From positions 67,378,001 to 67,442,000 of the forward strand of contig OX465598.1 of NCBI GenBank assembly GCA_950022295.1: a stretch of DNA of 64,000 nt. The letters run 5' to 3'. The notes beneath the pieces are model-generated. The model saw only the letters and a program-made list of their open reading frames with translations, was not told the DNA's origin and ran no database searches. The position numbers and the translations under genes were made by a program. Below are positions 45,387 through 57,299 of this stretch, one piece after another. The DNA is from Bromus sterilis. Its lineage: Eukaryota; Streptophyta; Magnoliopsida; Poales; Poaceae. Within the stretch, counting starts at the first letter, position 1. Each line of letters starts with the position of its first letter.

Positions 45387-45905
45387 ATGTTAGAAGCCTC
45401 CATACCTAGAAATCTAGAAGATGGATGGGATCCTATGATCAAAATTAAATTGAATAACTTCTCTTGCTATGCTTTATGTGATGTTGGAGCTAGTACCTCC
45501 ATTATGCCCAAAAGAATGTATGATATGTTTGAATTGAAACCTTTTAATCCTTGTTATTTTGGTGTTCGTCTCGTTGATTCTTCCGTAAAGAAACCTTTGG
45601 GGAAGATTGACGATGTTATTAATATTGTCAATGATAATTATGTTCCCGTTGATTTTACTATTATGGACATTGAGTGTGAACCCTCATGTCCAATTATTTT
45701 GGGACGTCATTTTCTTCGCACCGTTGGTGTTGTCATTGATATGAAAGAGGGGAATATAAAATTCCAATTCCCTCTCAATAAGGGCATGGAACACTTCCCT
45801 AGAAAGAATATTAAGTTACCTTTTGAGTCCGTTACACGGGCTAGCTATTCTCTTACACTTGATAAACTTGATCTTTTTTGCTTCGTGCCTAGCTCAAAGG
45901 CGTAA
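45387..45905 (+). CDS. Element A retropepsin-like domain ORF (172 aa)
   Basis: The frame opens with ATGTTAGAAGCCTCC and corresponds to residues about 105-274 of element B's ORF, with about 90% similar residues by eye. The active-site motif CDVGASTSIMP and the downstream CPIILGRHFLRT are present; the usual GRPFL is GRHFL here. The ORF is open only because the upstream frame is broken, so it is a fragment of a longer gag-protease reading. The stop is followed by GCGCTTGTTGGGAGGCAACC, a phrase also found after the ORF in B. Confidence 0.7.
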   Translation: MLEASIPRNLEDGWDPMIKIKLNNFSCYALCDVGASTSIMPKRMYDMFELKPFNPCYFGVRLVDSSVKKPLGKIDDVINIVNDNYVPVDFTIMDIECEPSCPIILGRHFLRTVGVVIDMKEGNIKFQFPLNKGMEHFPRKNIKLPFESVTRASYSLTLDKLDLFCFVPSSKA

Positions 45906-48796
45906 ACGAAAGCGCTTGTTGGGAGGCAACCCAAGATGTTTTTCCTTCTGTTTTTAATGGTCTTGATGATTGTTACTACTGTAGCAACACCATTGTATCT
46001 TTATTTTCAAGCTTTGTGCCAAGTTTAGCCTCTGATTGCAAGAAAGTTCAAAAGTTGTGACATGTTGTCCAAAAAACAGATTTTCTCCCCTTGACAAATT
46101 TTTTTGGCTAAAATCACCAGATCATCTTTTTGATCTGAATTTTTTTGACAGCGTGATCTATACAATTAAATTTCGAGCATCTGTTCTAAGTTTTTTTATT
46201 TGAGTTGCAGAAGTACCCCAAAAAACTATTTACTACCTGCTGGTCTGTTTTTCACAGATTCTACCACGTTTTTCCTTTTCTTTGTTTTGCAAACCTTAAG
46301 CTTGATTTTTTTTTCAAAAACGTTTTGGCAATCTTGAGAGACAATAGCTCTTCTAGAATATCTTTATTTCTAGTAGAGAAAAATTATGGGTACTAACCAA
46401 TCTAATCAGCTTATGATGAGTTATGTATGAAGGGAGTTTTCAAGTGTGCGAGGGAAGATGATGAAAGAATATCTGGGAGTGTCAAACGCTCAAGCTTGGG
46501 GATGCCCCCATGCACCCCAAGAAATATCCAAGGAGACTCAAGCATCTAAGCTTGGGGATGCCCCCGTGCATCCCCTTCTCCATCAACTATTATCTGTTCG
46601 TCCTTCGTTCCACTATATTTTTATCACTTCATGCTATATGTGCTATGCTTGGAGCGTCTTTCTCTTTAATTTTTTAGTTTTCTTTAGCTTTGTTTGCTGT
46701 TCATAACAAGTTGGAACCCATCTTTCTTTGTGTGGGAGAGAAACACGCTCCACTTTAGCCAAGAACACATCATAGGATTTTTCATGCTTATCTTTCTTTG
46801 TTGTGTGTGTTCTTTATCTTTTCGTAGCTACTGTCATGCTTAGCTCTTAGTTTTCATGCTTATCTTTTCAAGAACTTTTGTTTAGTTTGTTGTTGGAACT
46901 CTCTTGAGTCTTCATGTTTATCTTGTTTATAGAGTTGGCCTGTTGCACTGAGTTGTGTATCTTGACTTGAAGTATGTAATTGAGGTTGCTATTCAATTGT
47001 AGTACTCCCTCCGATCCATATTACTTGTCTTAAAATGGATGTATCTAGATGCATTTTAGTGATAGATACATCAATTTTAGGGCAAGTAATACGGATCAGA
47101 GGAAGTAGTAACTTGCAATAGTTTTGAGTTATTGTTTTGAGTAATGTTTGAACTTTTGGTGTCAAGATCTCTAGCCTATTAGTGATAGATGTCGTATTTT
47201 GGGCAATCCGTATTTATTTTCGAAAAATTACAAAAAAAAACTAGTTGAGAACTCTAGCTACTATATGGATCAGTAATCTTTGGAGGGATCAGATATTAGA
47301 GTACACTCATGTACCATGAGTCGAGGATGCGCAAGGATAACCAAACCCCCATACACTCCTCCTCGGGGTACTTGTCTCTTTGTGAACCTCCTGATTAGAT
47401 TGAGAGTTACCGATAATAAGTGCAGGAGTTCTTCGGACTAATGTAAGTATTCGAAAGTTGAGTTTACACCACCCATATTTTGCTAGCCTCTTCGGTACTG
47501 TGCATTGCCCCTTTCTCATCTTGAGAGTTGGCACATACTTCGCCGGTGCATCCAAACCCTTGGCATGATACGCTCTGTCATCATAAACCTCCTTATATCT
47601 TTCCTCAAAACAGCCACCATACCTACCTATCAAGGAAATTCCATAGCCTTTCCGAGATACATTGCCATGCAACATCCACCATCTCTTGACTTGATCTTCA
47701 TGTCATACATGCTTTTGCTACACTGGCGGAGGCATACATTTGCATACATCATGATAGCTTCATCTTATTTATGCTGAGTACTTTTGTAAAGTGTGAAAGA
47801 TCTTCTTTACTTCTTGTAATATATAGAGTGTTTCCCCTAAAGTGAGGAAAAGATCCCAAAGAGGACAAATTAAAAGATCCCAAAGAGGACAAATGAGAGT
47901 TAAATAGAAAGAGCCATTGAGGCCACAAGAAAAAATACAAAAAATAGAAAAATAAATAAAAAGAGAGAAGGAGGCACACTACTATTCCTTTTGAGAGATC
48001 CACACTCGTACTCTCTCTTATATCTTGTACTCCATAGAGATCGTCATATATGCATATAGCTATGTGGGGACCTTTACACTATAGAACTTGTCTTGTATAT
48101 TCAAATGATGAGCCTCCTCAAATGAGCTCTAGGTCTTCTTGAGCAAGCAAGTTGGATGCACCCCCACTAGTTCCTTTGGAGAGATTTCCATAGGTCATAT
48201 GTGCATCCGTTGCATGGAAATCCCTACTCCTCACATCATATCTATCATTTGGATTTCTCTCGCCTAGGATTGTCCTCATTGATGTGAGCCTTTCAAACCT
48301 TTTTGTCTTCCTCCTCCATCATTTCTCTCTTTGACATCCTAAGTTTAAACTTTCTTGCTTACGCTCTTCCATTGCATGAGTGCTCAAAAATTCGTAAGGG
48401 AGTGGACCAGTTTGACTTGTACCTGGCTAGTGATCTGTGGACGAGTCAAGATAAGATTCCAAAGAAGACCAAGTGTGAAACTATAGTAGATTAAGTTCTC
48501 AACTAAAATAAATAGTATGTTTTTACTCTCTCGTAATCCCATCTCCCACTTCTTGCACACAAAGACAATTTGGAGACATTCGAGTCACGGACAGCGAGAG
48601 CTCTTGCACCTTTATGTTCTTATGTTGCTTGTTTCAATGCTAATATAGACTCTTGATTGATATGACTTGAATTGAATTACATGCCTTGATTGCTTTACTT
48701 AAAAGTTCTTTTATGGTTGGTAGCATGTCACCACATAAATTATGCTTGTTATCATTTACCTACTCGAGGACGAGTAGGAATTAAGCTTGGGGATCT
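45906..48796 (+). other. Element A 3' non-coding interior
   Basis: No coding domain is seen. It holds two copies of AAGCTTGGGGATGCCCCC (near 46494 and 46548) and ends in the polypurine tract AAGCTTGGGGATCT. It corresponds in inverse orientation to 11699-14537 of B. A MITE lies at 47005-47105. Confidence 0.75.
47005..47105. mobile_element. Stowaway-type MITE (101 bp)
   Basis: The left end is CTCCCTCCGATCCATATTAC and the right end is its degenerate complement, ATACGGATCAGAGGAAG. TA flanks both sides (47003-47004, 47106-47107). It is too small to encode transposase and is inserted in element A. Confidence 0.88.
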
Positions 48797-50452
48797 TGAT
48801 ACGTCCCAAACGTATGTCTAATTTCTGCTTGATCCATGCATGTTTTAGGTGATATTGCTACGCTTTTGATACACTTTCATACAGTTTTTATCATATTTGG
48901 ACTAACCTATTAACTCAGTGCACCCCTGTGCCAGTTTCTGTTTTCTACTGTCTTTTTATTTCAGGTTTCCCATTACTTAAAGTGCCAGAAAAATTCCGGG
49001 AAAAATATATAAAACATCAGCGGCACGGAAGCTTACAGACTCCCTAAGGGGGGCCAGGGGGCCCCCACCTGGTGCCCAGGCGACCAGGGGGCGCGGCCCC
49101 ACCCTAGGCCACACCGGCAGTTCCCCCTGGTGGCCCCCTGACTCCCCCCGTTCACCTATATTTACCTCTTGTTCCGAAACCCTCGAGGACAGAACCCTTT
49201 TCGCGATCTCCCCTCGGTTCCGCCGCCGCCGCTCTTCCAAGATCGGGAGCACCAGAATACCTCTTCCCGGCACCCTGCTGGAGGGAGGATTGACCTCCGG
49301 GACTTCTCCACCACCACAGACGCTTCTGAGATGAGCCGGGAGTAGTCCACCTTGGACCATGGGTCCATGATCAGTAGCTCTATGATGTCTTCTCTCCACC
49401 TTTGTTCTTCAATGTTTAGACCATGTGAGCTGCCCTACATGATCAAGGCACTTATGTAAATTTCCTGCTGTTGCTATGTTGAGTTTGTTGGGATCTCATG
49501 AATTATGAGATTATGTTCAGATTGCGATGAGTAATATATTTGGTTATTCTCCTTTTATATTTATGTTCTTGAGTAATTCTTGCATGTTCTCCGTTGCTGT
49601 TTATTGCTTTGTCCAAGTAGTAGGTAGTAACTCAAAGAGGGAGCGTTATGCATGATTGTGGGTTCATGCCCCCCGATGACTAGCTTGAGTGACAGAAACA
49701 TGAGTCTAGGGGATGTGTTGTTTCCACAAGGGGGAAAACAATAGTGCTTGTACTTGCGGGTGCAAGGATTGTTTACTTTACGCAAAGTTCTTTTAATGCA
49801 GTTGTCTGTTGCTTGGGTTTACACTTTGGGTGGGGCTCACAACTTAATACCAGCGAGATGTTTTGGATAGATATCTCAAGGTGGATGATTAGTGAGTAGA
49901 TGCAGATGGATTTCGGTCTACTTGTCTTGGCGTACTGCCCATGCTTTTGAGACTCTTCCTTTCTTTTGTAGCATAGTTAGCATTGTAGTTCTTTTTAATC
50001 CTGTCAATTTCCCAACTGTAATTTGTTCATCTCGCATAGTTGTTTATCATCTTTTGGGAGAGAGACATCACTAGTGAACTTCATGGGACCCCGGTCCATA
50101 TTTCCACCACTGTTTACACCCTCAATTTGTTTCTTGTTTTACTTCCTAGTCATAGTTATCATTATCATTATCTCTTGCGTTTGATCCTTTGTAAATGACA
50201 AAGCCGGAGAGATTGACAACCTCTCTGTACTCGTTGGGAGCAAAGTTATCTGTTGTGTGTGTGCAGGTCCAGGTAAAGTAAGCAACCTCGGTTGTGAATG
50301 GTGCCATTGTTCACATTACCACCTACTTGTCGTCGTCGGATTCCTACTGGAGACATAAACCCTATCCTCTACGTTAGGGGAAATTTGCTGCTACGCTACA
50401 TCTCAACCTTCCACTTGGGGTAGCCAACGAGGGCACTACTTCAGTGCCATCA
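48797..50452 (+). repeat. Element A 3' LTR
   Basis: It starts TGATACGTCCCAAACG. A GC-rich block at 49045-49130 precedes CACCTATATTTACC (49152-49165). It ends with TTCAGTGCCATCA and is followed by ATTGG. Confidence 0.92.
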
Positions 50453-50457
50453 ATTGG

Positions 50458-50984
50458 TCATCGTCTATCCCTCAGTCCCGTCCTAAGAAGCTCGCACGAC
50501 GCCAAATCTGTGGTCAATGGCATCGATCTATAAGACCAATAGCAGTGTCGGTGCCACCACTATCGCACACCGCACCTGTGACAAGACCGTCCATGGACGC
50601 TTCACATGCCAGCCCTAGTCTCGCCTACCCGGGGAACACACCCCGATCTACCCTAAGGCCAAATTCATGGTCAATGGCATCGATCTATAGGACGAATAGC
50701 AGTGCCAGGGCTAGCACTATCACACATCGCACCTGTGATGAGACCGTCCACGGACGCATCCCAAGCCAACCCCAGCCTCGCCTACTCGAGGAATACTCCC
50801 TGATCTGCCCTATAGATCATGAATTAGAACAATATGATCATGAGTTCATTATTATTTTTGTCGGATTGAATAGTGGAACTGAGGTCTCTTGAGGCTTGTT
50901 TAGTATAAACTTCATAATTTCTTGGTGACAAGGTGGACACTTTGTTTGATTAGAAAGAGACTAATCAAGAGATATTTTGTGGCA
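50458..50984. repeat. Flank of element A with two ~157-bp tandem units
   Basis: Units 50504-50660 and 50661-50817 share TGGTCAATGGCATCGATCTA, GAATAGCAGTG and GAGACCGTCCA-type blocks at about 80-85% identity by eye. The unit length is not divisible by three and no frame is conserved, so it is unlikely to code. Confidence 0.7.
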
Positions 50985-51631
50985 TTTGTTAGTACCATCT
51001 TTGGATGCTCTCAGTGACAGCGTGGGGTGTCCATAGGTGTGGAATACAAACTTTGAGGTGTGCTTTTGTAGTCCTACATAACTACTACCCTGTTTTGATC
51101 CATGGGCGAATGATCTTTTAGTAACGTCTACCTTGCATGCTTTTGAGGGTTTATCATGAGTTTCATTTATGTTAATGTTGTTGAGAGTTTTCACTAGTGA
51201 AAGTATGAAGCCTAGGCCTTGTTTCCAAGCATTGATACACCGTTTTAGTTACTTTTTCTACTCATTGCTTTTCTACCATTTTTATTATAAATTTATAATT
51301 GATACATCAATTTTAAGACAAGTACTATGGATCAGAGAGAGTACTTTGTTTTACCACCCATATCACCCAGATTTTACCGTCTCTTCGCCGAACTAGTGAA
51401 TCTATACAACTTACCATTGCATGTGATGTGTTGGGCGCACAAGAGATTTCTTGTATTCGATTGACAGGTTGTTTGAGAGAGACCATCTTTATCCTACACC
51501 TCCCACGGATTAATAAACCTTAGGTCATCCACTTGAGGGAAATTTCCTACTGTCCTACAAAACTCTGCGCTTGGGGGGGGGGCAAAAAAATCTACCAGAA
51601 CAAAGTTGTGTAATAGACATCAGTGAGAACC
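50985..51631 (+). repeat. Truncated gypsy LTR related to element E
   Basis: Inverted relative to element E, it matches about 61183-61760: TTCACTAGTGAAAGTATGAA, CCTTAGGTCATCCACTTGAG and the end GTAATAGACATCA (E begins TGTCTACG). It contains the 3' half of a Stowaway MITE near 51298-51345 and a G10 run near 51572. The U3 part is missing. Confidence 0.65.
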
Positions 51632-52299
51632 AGACTACAAGAAAAAGAGACATTCGTGATGCGCTATGTTTATCATAGTACGAAGCATGTTCTGTCATGC
51701 ATCTACATCCATGACATTTTTATGATAGAATCAATATTGTCGTAGATGATCTATCATAGATGTATTCTGCGACAATATTTATATTTTCATCATAGAAGCG
51801 CACTCTTCCATGACAGAAAATGCCGCGCCACGGAAGTGTTTTGTAAAAGCTAACCAACACGTGGCAGACATCGTAATGTGTCGTCGTTTCGTGTGCGGGT
51901 TTCGAATCCGATACCCACTAACGACCTCTAACCACTCACAATCTTCCTCATATAAACTTCCTAATGTCCAGAACAGTCACATGTTGGTTCTACATTCCAA
52001 CATGTGTCGACCTTCTAAAGGACGACGAGGGTCTATAAAATGAAGTCATGTGGCATGACCCAATAGTGTTCCTTCTAGCTAAAAATGCTAGCCCATTCAA
52101 AGGCTTAGTTAAAGCCCATGGCTTCAACGTGAATTTGTCCCAATGAAAGCCTATTAACGCCATGCTTATGCATATCCCATTTTGGGATCCGGACCACTCG
52201 GCCCATCTAGGCTGACTGGATTCAATCCTTTTTGGTCCTAGAGATATTTGACATTTATTACGTTGGTATTTTTGACCTATAATTGTTTTGCGTTATGCA
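51632..52299. other. Unclassified, possible degenerate CACTA-like start
   Basis: GACTACAAGAAAAAGAGAC at 51641 resembles CACTA termini of the CACTACAAGAAA type, but no matching right end was found in the window. No ORF is recognised. Confidence 0.3.
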
Positions 52300-52900
52300 T
52301 GGACAATTTTCACAACCCGATTGTGTGTTTGGCCCGTTAGCGACCCATTTACTATTAGGTCTATTTACGGCTCGAGCTTTCTTTCGGCCTGTTTTGGTCC
52401 CATGGTGTGCTTGTGTCTATTTACTACCATGTTGACTTTTGGCCTAGTAACGACCCATTGCTATGTTGGGCCATAAATTAGCCATGGTGTCTTTCGGTTT
52501 GTTAATGGTCCATGTTTTTTATGGGTCAATTTATGGCATGTGTGCCTTTTGGCATGTTAACATCTTTAGGCCCAATAATGATCTGATGTTGCTTTAGTTT
52601 CGTTAAAGGTTTGTGTAGTTTTTGGGTCGTATTTGATCTAAATTGATATTCGACGTGTTAAGAGCTCATGGATATATCGGGCCTATTGCTAGCTCGGTGT
52701 GACATTCAGCCTATGACAGGTCATGTGTTTTTACTAGCGGCTTGTGTGGACATTCGACATGTTAACCCGTCATGTGATTTATTTTTATTTACGTTCCATA
52801 CAGACTTTTGGCATGTCCATGGCCCATCAAGTAGTTGGGCCAATTCACGACTCGTGACATCTTTTAGCCTATTACCAGCCCATTATCATTATATAAATTA
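52300..52900. repeat. Degenerate ~54-bp tandem array
   Basis: A recurring theme, GGCCYGTTAAYGGCCCATG-like followed by TGGGTCTATTTAYGGC-like text, appears about eleven times at spacings near 50-58 bases. Copies are strongly diverged. It has no coding potential. Confidence 0.5.
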
Positions 52901-55288
52901 AAGGCCCAATAGCATAGTTGCATTTTTATCATTTAGATCCATTTATGATACAATTCGAGCCCGTTTTAAATCGATTGAATCACAACATTTGCGATCGGTT
53001 TCTCAAAGAAAATAATATACAGTCTATTCATATACTCATAAAGTCATTGGACGTACTCATAATTTATGATAGTCACTTTTTTCTTCGCTATGTACTACTA
53101 TTTTTATATATATATGAGGTTTGCCCACTTTTGCCATGTCAAGTTTGACACACATATCTATTTTTTCACAAGACTTAATTAAGTAAGGATATGTTATTCG
53201 ATGTCCAATAGTATTAGTTAAGATACATACACACACACTATTTTTTGCCGGGAGCATACATACATACATACATACACATGCACTTGATAAAAATGGTTGC
53301 ACCTGTGAAGAAATAAACTTTTAGTTTTGAGAAGAGTAGTAAATCTAAGTTGTAGAATTTACATGATATTATAAGTATTATGACTGATGAGTTCATTCAC
53401 TTATAAGCGCCACAATCATCTTTTTACCTTTTAGTAGTGTACACTGACTCATAAACTAAGGAAAACAAAAAACATAAATAAAAATAAATTATCCTAATAT
53501 AGAACGATAAAGGCATTCGTATTACACACAAAAAACTCAAAACAAAAGATGACAAAAAACTCGCATGCATGTTGCATAGAATCGTATATTGTTCCCCAAT
53601 ATGCGCAAGAACAACTATATATAAATTTGGATAACAATATGATTTACACATAGATTGCATGAAACTTGCATGTATACATCCACCTTGTACTTAATATTTA
53701 AACAAGAGTTAAATATATTGGTGGTGCTTAAACTTGTCTTGTGTGATCAGTAGGTGTCAAAAGTTGTAAAATACATGAAAATGGTGTTTTAACTTGTCTA
53801 TGCGTGCAAATACGGTGCCTCTGTACGTATATGGATGTATCCTCTATGTGGCGAGCCAGCGTGGCAACGGCCCACATGTCAATGGTTGGGTGATATTTAT
53901 TTTGGCATTAACCCCCTACATATGTTTATTAATAAATCACTGGTGTACGATGTGACCCATTTGTGGCAAAAATATTGAGCCAAAGAAGATTTGAACCCAA
54001 AACGCCATAGTGTGGTGCCGCTCTTCGAGGGCACTACACCAGAGCTGCTTACTTATTAAAATGGATACTACAGTGTTATAACTTAAGTACTAAACGGCTT
54101 GCACCAATTGTACTATTTTTCTATATAAAATATATTTTTTAATCGCGCATTGCAAAATTATTATGCATAAAAAATTACTAAAATTATAAATTATTTACAT
54201 ATTTATATAAATGTATATAAGAAAATTATTAAATGCATAAATATCAATTTATTAAATCAAAATTCATAAAAAATATATTCTTAAACACAAAAATGTTAAA
54301 TTATTAAATAAAAAAATCCGAATAACGATATTAAACCTTGAAAATAAAATTTCTATGTCATAAATTTTTTCATATTTTTTAATCACATATTATTATAAAT
54401 GTATTTTTAAAATATTATTAATTCATGTACTTTTTTACTTTACATATTATTAATTAAATTATTCATGTTTCATACAATCAAATCATTCAACTTTTTGCAA
54501 TCGATTTCCGTAGCAACGCCCGGGGTATCCTCTAGTATACACACACATGGAACCGTACTCCCACATGCACATGGGCCCACATAAATATGAATCCAGTTCA
54601 CTAAACGACACAAACGAAAGAAGGAAATAATAGATTAAAAGCAAGTAAAAATGATTTACAATTAAATTTTGTGTGTTCATGAGCAATATGCATGTTGGAC
54701 GCTTGGAACAAAGATATATATAAGGTTCATGATTCACTTTTTTGTTAAGATGTCACAATATTGTGTTCAATTCAAGAGTTTTCTTTTCTTTTATACATCA
54801 TCTCTTTGTCACATACTTTGTAGATTTTATTTTATTTTCAAAATATAAACTGAGAAAACATCATTACATTTTTTCCATCGGTTTTAGCTGTCTTAAACAC
54901 TTATTTGTGCATTTGTTTCAACATGGTTCACGCATGGCAAACATGTGAGGCATAGAAAATTGAAATGTAATGAAAATAAACAGACAATAAACCTTGAAAT
55001 AATAGTTAACAAATTAGCCTTGGCCCTCTTCAATATGCGCATGCTTTCTGCCGTGACAGTCTCCCTCCATCTCCCCTAAGTAAGCAGCATGACCTAGACA
55101 GAGAAACATGTTCTCTGTCCGCCATCGCCTGGTTGCTAACACGGCGAATGCATGTACACGAACAACCTATATGGTCCTCTGATTTGAATCCCCATAGACT
55201 ACTCAAATACCCTAGCAATACATTCACAAATTTGAGTAAAAGAATTGAACAAAGCTATAAATTGGAAGGAAACTCGGAAGGGACCGAT
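52901..55288. other. AT-rich intergenic DNA, 3' flank of the pectate lyase gene
   Basis: A CATA microsatellite (53257-53277) and AT-rich stretches with no ORF domain are seen. GTAGCAACGCCCGGGG near 54508 is a phrase often seen at grass DNA-transposon ends, but no full element could be delimited. Confidence 0.4.
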
Positions 55289-56711
55289 TTAGCAGGGTAT
55301 GCCGGGCTTGCAGGGCAGGCAGCCGGCGAAGCGCGTGAGCCTGGTGACGTATGATCCCTCCTTGGGCGTGATGAGGTCGTCCTTGTCGAACTTCCTGTCG
55401 GTGGCGCCGCCGCTTTCTTCGAAGACGGCGTCGTTGAGCATCAGGTCCTGCTGCGAGTGCCACACCCAGTTCTTCCACTCCGCCTCCGGCGCGTACAGGC
55501 GCTTGGTGATGAGCTTCGCCGCTATGTTGGGCGGCGCGATGTAGCGGTTGCCCTGGCTGAGGATTGTCGGGTTCTTGCTGCCGCCGATGGCGTACATGAG
55601 CCAGTGGGTGTAGTCGTTGTTCACCACGTGGAAGAATCCCCATCGGCACCTAATGAATTCATCAAGCACAATATATGATTCTTGTTGGAGCACAAATTAT
55701 TAACCAGCTTAATTTAGGTTAAGAAGATGATGGTGACCTTGGCATTCTCTGGACGAGGCCTCTGCCGAAGTGGTTGAAGGCGACGGTGATCTGCATGATG
55801 GTGTCCTTGGGGTTGCTATCGCTGGAGCCGAAGAGCATGACGTCGTTGTGGTTGGTGAGGTGGCAGTTGGAGATGGTGACGCCGGTGGACTCGGCGATGA
55901 CGTCGATGAGGCCGTCCTGGCAGGTGGCGAGGGAGAGGTGGTCCAGCCACACGTTGGTGGAGCCGAAGACGCTCACGCCGTCGCCGTCGGACTGGGTGCG
56001 TTCCCCGACGTGCACCGGCGAGTCCCGGATCCTGCCGCCCTTGCCCACGATGAGGTCGTTGACGTGGATGTTGTGGATGATCACGTTGTGCGCGAACTGC
56101 ACCGTCACCTGGCACCCGTCGGCGATGCGCACCTGCGCGCCCCGGCCGTCGATGGTCTTGTCGCTGCCCACCAGCAGCTCCTCCTTGAGCTTGATCAGCA
56201 TGGGCCTGGCGAAGATGATCCACAGCGGCTCCGTCTGGATCACGGCCCACCGAAGCGTGCCCGGCCGCGGCTCCAGCACGTCGTCGTCGGTGCCGTCCGT
56301 GACGATGTAGATCTTCCCGCCCAGCCCGCCCGTGGCGTTCCTCCCGAACCCCTGCGCGCACCGCGCCAGGCGCATCCGGTCCGTCGCCCAGTCGTTGCGG
56401 CAGCGCCAGCACCGGTCGATCGGGTTCGTCGCCTTGCACCCGCCTTTGAACTTCTTGTGCAGCCCCAGGAGCTTCCTCCTCGAGCTGCTCTCCTCCCTGA
56501 CGGCTCTGTGGACGGCGCGGTTGAGGTCGTTGGCGACCTCGATGGGGTTGGGCTGGTACGTGGCCTCCGCGCGGGCTCTGGACTCCAGCTTGCGCCGCTG
56601 CCAGTGCTCGTCGAAGTCGCCGATGTTGGCCTCCGACACGGCCGCCGTCGACAGGAAGAAGACGGCGTACAGGAGCAAGGAGACGGGCCTGCTCCACTGG
56701 AACCCCTCCAT
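55289..56711 (-). CDS. Pectate lyase, PL1 family (444 aa, two exons)
   Basis: Exon 1 is 56711-55738 and exon 2 is 55649-55289; the 88-bp intron (55737-55650) is GT..AG and splits the Arg325 codon. The start at 56711 (ACCATGGAG) gives a signal peptide (to about residue 28), a pectate lyase N-terminal domain (about 30-90) and the parallel beta-helix. Motifs are DGRGAQVRI, SDGDGVSVFGS, WLDHLSL, QDGLIDV and NHNDVMLFGS. The catalytic RxPxxR motif is RMPRCR (322-327), then FFHVVNNDYTHWLMYAIGG. The enzyme cleaves de-esterified pectin by beta-elimination in the cell wall, needing calcium. Positions usually WIDHNSL, HFGEGL and CRHGYFHV are WLDHLSL, HFGRGL and CRWGFFHV, which may alter calcium or substrate binding. 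No disabling change is seen. Pollen expression is typical for the family but not shown here. Confidence 0.93.
55650..55737 (-). other. Intron of the pectate lyase gene (88 bp)
   Basis: It begins GTCACCATC and ends TTCATTAG on the minus strand. Removing it joins ..ATGCCAAG to GTGCCGATGG and keeps the frame through the catalytic motif. Confidence 0.9.
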
Positions 56712-56863
56712 GGTTCCTTTATTTAGGTTATTACTCACCGCCGCGGTCGATCGAGCTCCCCTTCCTCCTACCTCGTGATGGCCTTGGTTTTTAGGTGTAT
56801 GAAGGTAGGACGGTGAGCTCCATCAGGGACATTGCTCGATCGAGGTGACGAGGAACGACGAGG

Positions 56864-56876
56864 AATATATAGCACG
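56864..56876 (-). promoter_or_regulatory. TATA box of the pectate lyase gene
   Basis: On the minus strand, TGCTATATATTCC lies about 155 bases before the ATG. It would give a leader of about 125 bases. Confidence 0.65.
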
Positions 56877-57203
56877 GCACGGCCGGGCGTGTCTAGAAGA
56901 GAAGAGAGTGGTGTATAATTAGGGAGTGGTGAAGCGACGATCGAGGAGAGCGCAACTCCCGCAGTCTTCGGTGTCTTGTCGCCATGCCCATGAACATGAG
57001 TGACGGTGGTAATTCAGGGAGCGTGCTTGGCCCGTGTATGCCTCTCGCTCCGCTGTTTGGAGTCTCTTTATCTTACTATTCTTGGGTTGCTATGCATTGC
57101 ATATGCAACATTTTGAACACAATAATGTGCGGGCACCATCTTAATTAGTAGTACTGTAGTATCTTTTATTCAAATTTTTTTAAAAACATCCAAATCTATT
57201 ATA
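56877..57203. other. Upstream region of the pectate lyase gene
   Basis: Probable promoter; no further motif was assigned with confidence. Confidence 0.4.
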
Positions 57204-57297
57204 GTCCCTCCGATCCATAATAATTGTCGTTCATTTTGTAATAAGCTAGTACAAATTTTATACTAGATGAGCGAAACTTATTTAGGATCGGAGGGAG
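57204..57297. mobile_element. Stowaway-type MITE (94 bp)
   Basis: The ends GTCCCTCCGATCC and GGATCGGAGGGAG are inverted repeats, with TA on both sides (57202-57203, 57298-57299). It lies about 490 bases upstream of the pectate lyase start codon. Confidence 0.88.
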
Positions 57298-57299
57298 TA

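Larger units (their letters stand above)
30023..50452 (+). mobile_element. Non-autonomous Ty3/gypsy element 'A' with nested insertions
   Basis: The 5' LTR is 30023-31643 and the 3' LTR 48797-50452. They start TGATAC and end GTGCCATCA. The 5-bp target duplication ATTGG is exact (30018-30022, 50453-50457). The primer site is at 31654-31671 and the polypurine tract AAGCTTGGGGATCT at 48784-48796. Coding sequence comprises gag and a retropepsin-like domain only; there is no RT, RNase H or integrase. Two insertions split it: a solo LTR at 31698-33402 and the 10.3-kb element C at 34218-44522. Without them it would be about 8.4 kb. It belongs to the same family as B and is more decayed. Confidence 0.92.

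Noticed and set aside
46440..46580. Repeated AAGCTTGGGGATGCCCCC as a possible regulatory palindrome
   Set aside because: It is a shared feature of this gypsy family's interior, related to the polypurine motif, and is described under the elements.
51641..51660. A CACTA-like terminus GACTACAAGAAAAAGAGAC
   Set aside because: The first base is wrong, there is no inverted partner and no 3-bp duplication in the window; kept only as a possibility.
54480..54540. GTAGCAACGCCCGGGGTATCC resembling a grass transposon end
   Set aside because: No second end or target duplication could be placed.
55770..56726. A 318-codon + frame and other frames over pectate lyase exon 1
   Set aside because: They are antisense or alternative-frame shadows of a clearly conserved enzyme.
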